Positions 5,320-5,911 of a stretch of DNA of 5,911 bases are shown here, in pieces. This DNA is from Bacillota bacterium (GTDB lineage Bacteria; Bacillota; Clostridia; Lachnospirales; Cellulosilyticaceae), in contig JAEZKI010000454.1 of the NCBI GenBank assembly GCA_023415525.1, positions 1-5,911 of the forward strand, in the 5' to 3' direction. The stretch's first letter is position 1. Every line of letters begins with the position of its first letter. The position numbers and the translations under genes were made by a program. The notes beneath the pieces were generated by a model. The model did not search any database, was not told the DNA's origin, and worked only from the letters and a program-made list of their open reading frames with translations.

Positions 5320-5325
5320 GAAGAG

Positions 5326-5367
5326 AAAAAACTGCTTTCAAGCGTTAAATCTGAAAGCAGTTTTTTT
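5326..5367 (+). terminator. Bidirectional Rho-independent terminator between convergent genes
   Basis: AAAAAACTGCTTTCA (5326-5340) pairs perfectly over 15 bases with 5352-5366 around an 11-base loop, and the plus strand continues as a run of seven T (5361-5367). The six A at the left arm provide a T tract on the minus strand, 41 bases beyond the stop of the DUF6143-like gene. It can therefore end both the nitroreductase unit and the minus-strand gene. Confidence 0.92.
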
Positions 5368-5407
5368 GTATCATGCACCACTCTACTACGATATACCTGA
5401 TTGGAGT

Positions 5408-5911
5408 TTATAAAAAGTACCCTATTTTATTTTCCCACCATCCAAAAGCAAATCTTATACAATCAAAGATAACAGGTGAGAAGCCACCAATATAGACACT
5501 AAGAGATTGACATTCTCCCAGGATAATCTGTCCACCATCAACAACTAAGGTAGATTGTGGAGGGACAATTCGACTAAAAATAGGAATGCCATGAGTTGGT
5601 GGTTTGGTAGGGTTAAGCAGATACTGAATGCACCCTTTAGGGATAGGTTCTGGGCACAGGGCTGTATTTGTACAAGAGACGAGAGGACTTGGAATGCCAT
5701 GTAGAAGCTCAGCCCGTAAATAAAATTCAGCAGCTAAGTCGACTTGAGAGGTATTGGTTATAGTAATGGCATTGACATAGATGACTTCATTAGAATGAGG
5801 AGGGTTTTCGAGAGCTGCTAGTGCATGAGTTGTTTGTCCGCTTAGAAGAGGTGTCTCACCAATAAAATAGTTTCCTTTTTGGGACTGATAAAGTGCATAG
5901 TCCATAGACAC
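5408..5911 (-). CDS. DUF6143-like protein of unknown function, start at or beyond window edge
   Basis: The reading frame runs from the right edge to TAA at 5410-5408 and gives 167 visible residues. A GTG lies exactly at the edge (5911-5909) and an ATG at 5905-5903, but the upstream ribosome binding site is out of view, so the true start may be a few codons further on. The pattern matches what I recall of DUF6143: N-terminal YALYQSQKGNYFIGETPLL (5-23), an ALENPPHSNEVIYVNAITITN strand pair (33-53), SCTNTALCPEPIPKG (79-93), and the near-C-terminal FGWWE (156-160). The strand-rich, proline-rich character suggests a beta-sandwich. No signal peptide, membrane segment or catalytic motif is seen. Four cysteines (80, 86, 94, 134) plus Cys151 are noticeable for a protein of this size. 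The family occurs mainly in spore-forming Bacillota, so a spore or surface role is possible but is inference. The family name is from memory and moderately sure. Confidence 0.7.
   Translation of the reverse strand: MSMDYALYQSQKGNYFIGETPLLSGQTTHALAALENPPHSNEVIYVNAITITNTSQVDLAAEFYLRAELLHGIPSPLVSCTNTALCPEPIPKGCIQYLLNPTKPPTHGIPIFSRIVPPQSTLVVDGGQIILGECQSLSVYIGGFSPVIFDCIRFAFGWWENKIGYFL

Noticed and set aside
1..5911. CRISPR array, tRNA/rRNA, insertion sequence ends or toxin-antitoxin pair
   Set aside because: No regularly spaced repeats, transposase-like frame, structural RNA pattern or small toxin/antitoxin pair was seen on either strand.

Overview
The window is A+T-rich, has strong AGGAGG-type ribosome binding sites and compact intergenic regions, and its protein families are typical of Bacillota. 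Together these suggest a spore-forming clostridial species, perhaps Lachnospiraceae-like. The genus cannot be fixed from this sequence alone, and no RNA gene, insertion sequence, CRISPR array or phage module is visible.

Layout. (1) Bases 1-1439 (+) hold the 3' part of a WD40-type beta-propeller gene that enters from outside the window, followed by a strong hairpin terminator. (2) Bases 1700-1894 (+) hold a tiny one-blade NHL-repeat gene with a perfect ribosome binding site. Its reading continues sensibly in another frame for 11 codons after the stop, so it is probably a frameshifted or decaying copy. (3) Bases 1963-2841 (+) encode an AraC-type regulator with a C-terminal GyrI-like effector domain. 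It is followed, in the same direction and with no terminator between, by (4) bases 2928-4052 (+), a C45 / choloylglycine-hydrolase-like N-terminal-nucleophile enzyme. (5) Convergent to that gene is a HxlR-family regulator (4450-4079, -). It is divergently arranged with (6) a small FMN nitroreductase (4607-5173, +). (7) Bases 5176-5319 hold the remains of an unidentified gene. A bidirectional terminator then separates it from (8) a DUF6143-like protein gene on the minus strand, which reaches the right edge.

Working together. The best-supported functional unit is HxlR regulator plus nitroreductase. This pairing matches the known redox/electrophile switches of the YodB-YodC and HypR-HypO type. 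The regulator keeps a single N-terminal cysteine (Cys24), as expected of a thiol sensor. The intergenic region between the two genes is unusually rich in structure: overlapping divergent -10 boxes, an imperfect palindrome, three TATCATA copies, and a perfect 10-bp inverted repeat whose right arm contains the nitroreductase ribosome binding site. The AraC-GyrI plus C45 hydrolase pair may be a small-molecule sensing and amide-cleaving unit, but that is inference.

I do not see a clear, wholly new multi-gene system. The most interesting items are the structured hxlR-nitroreductase intergenic region, the C45 enzyme next to a ligand-sensing regulator, and the two decayed reading frames.
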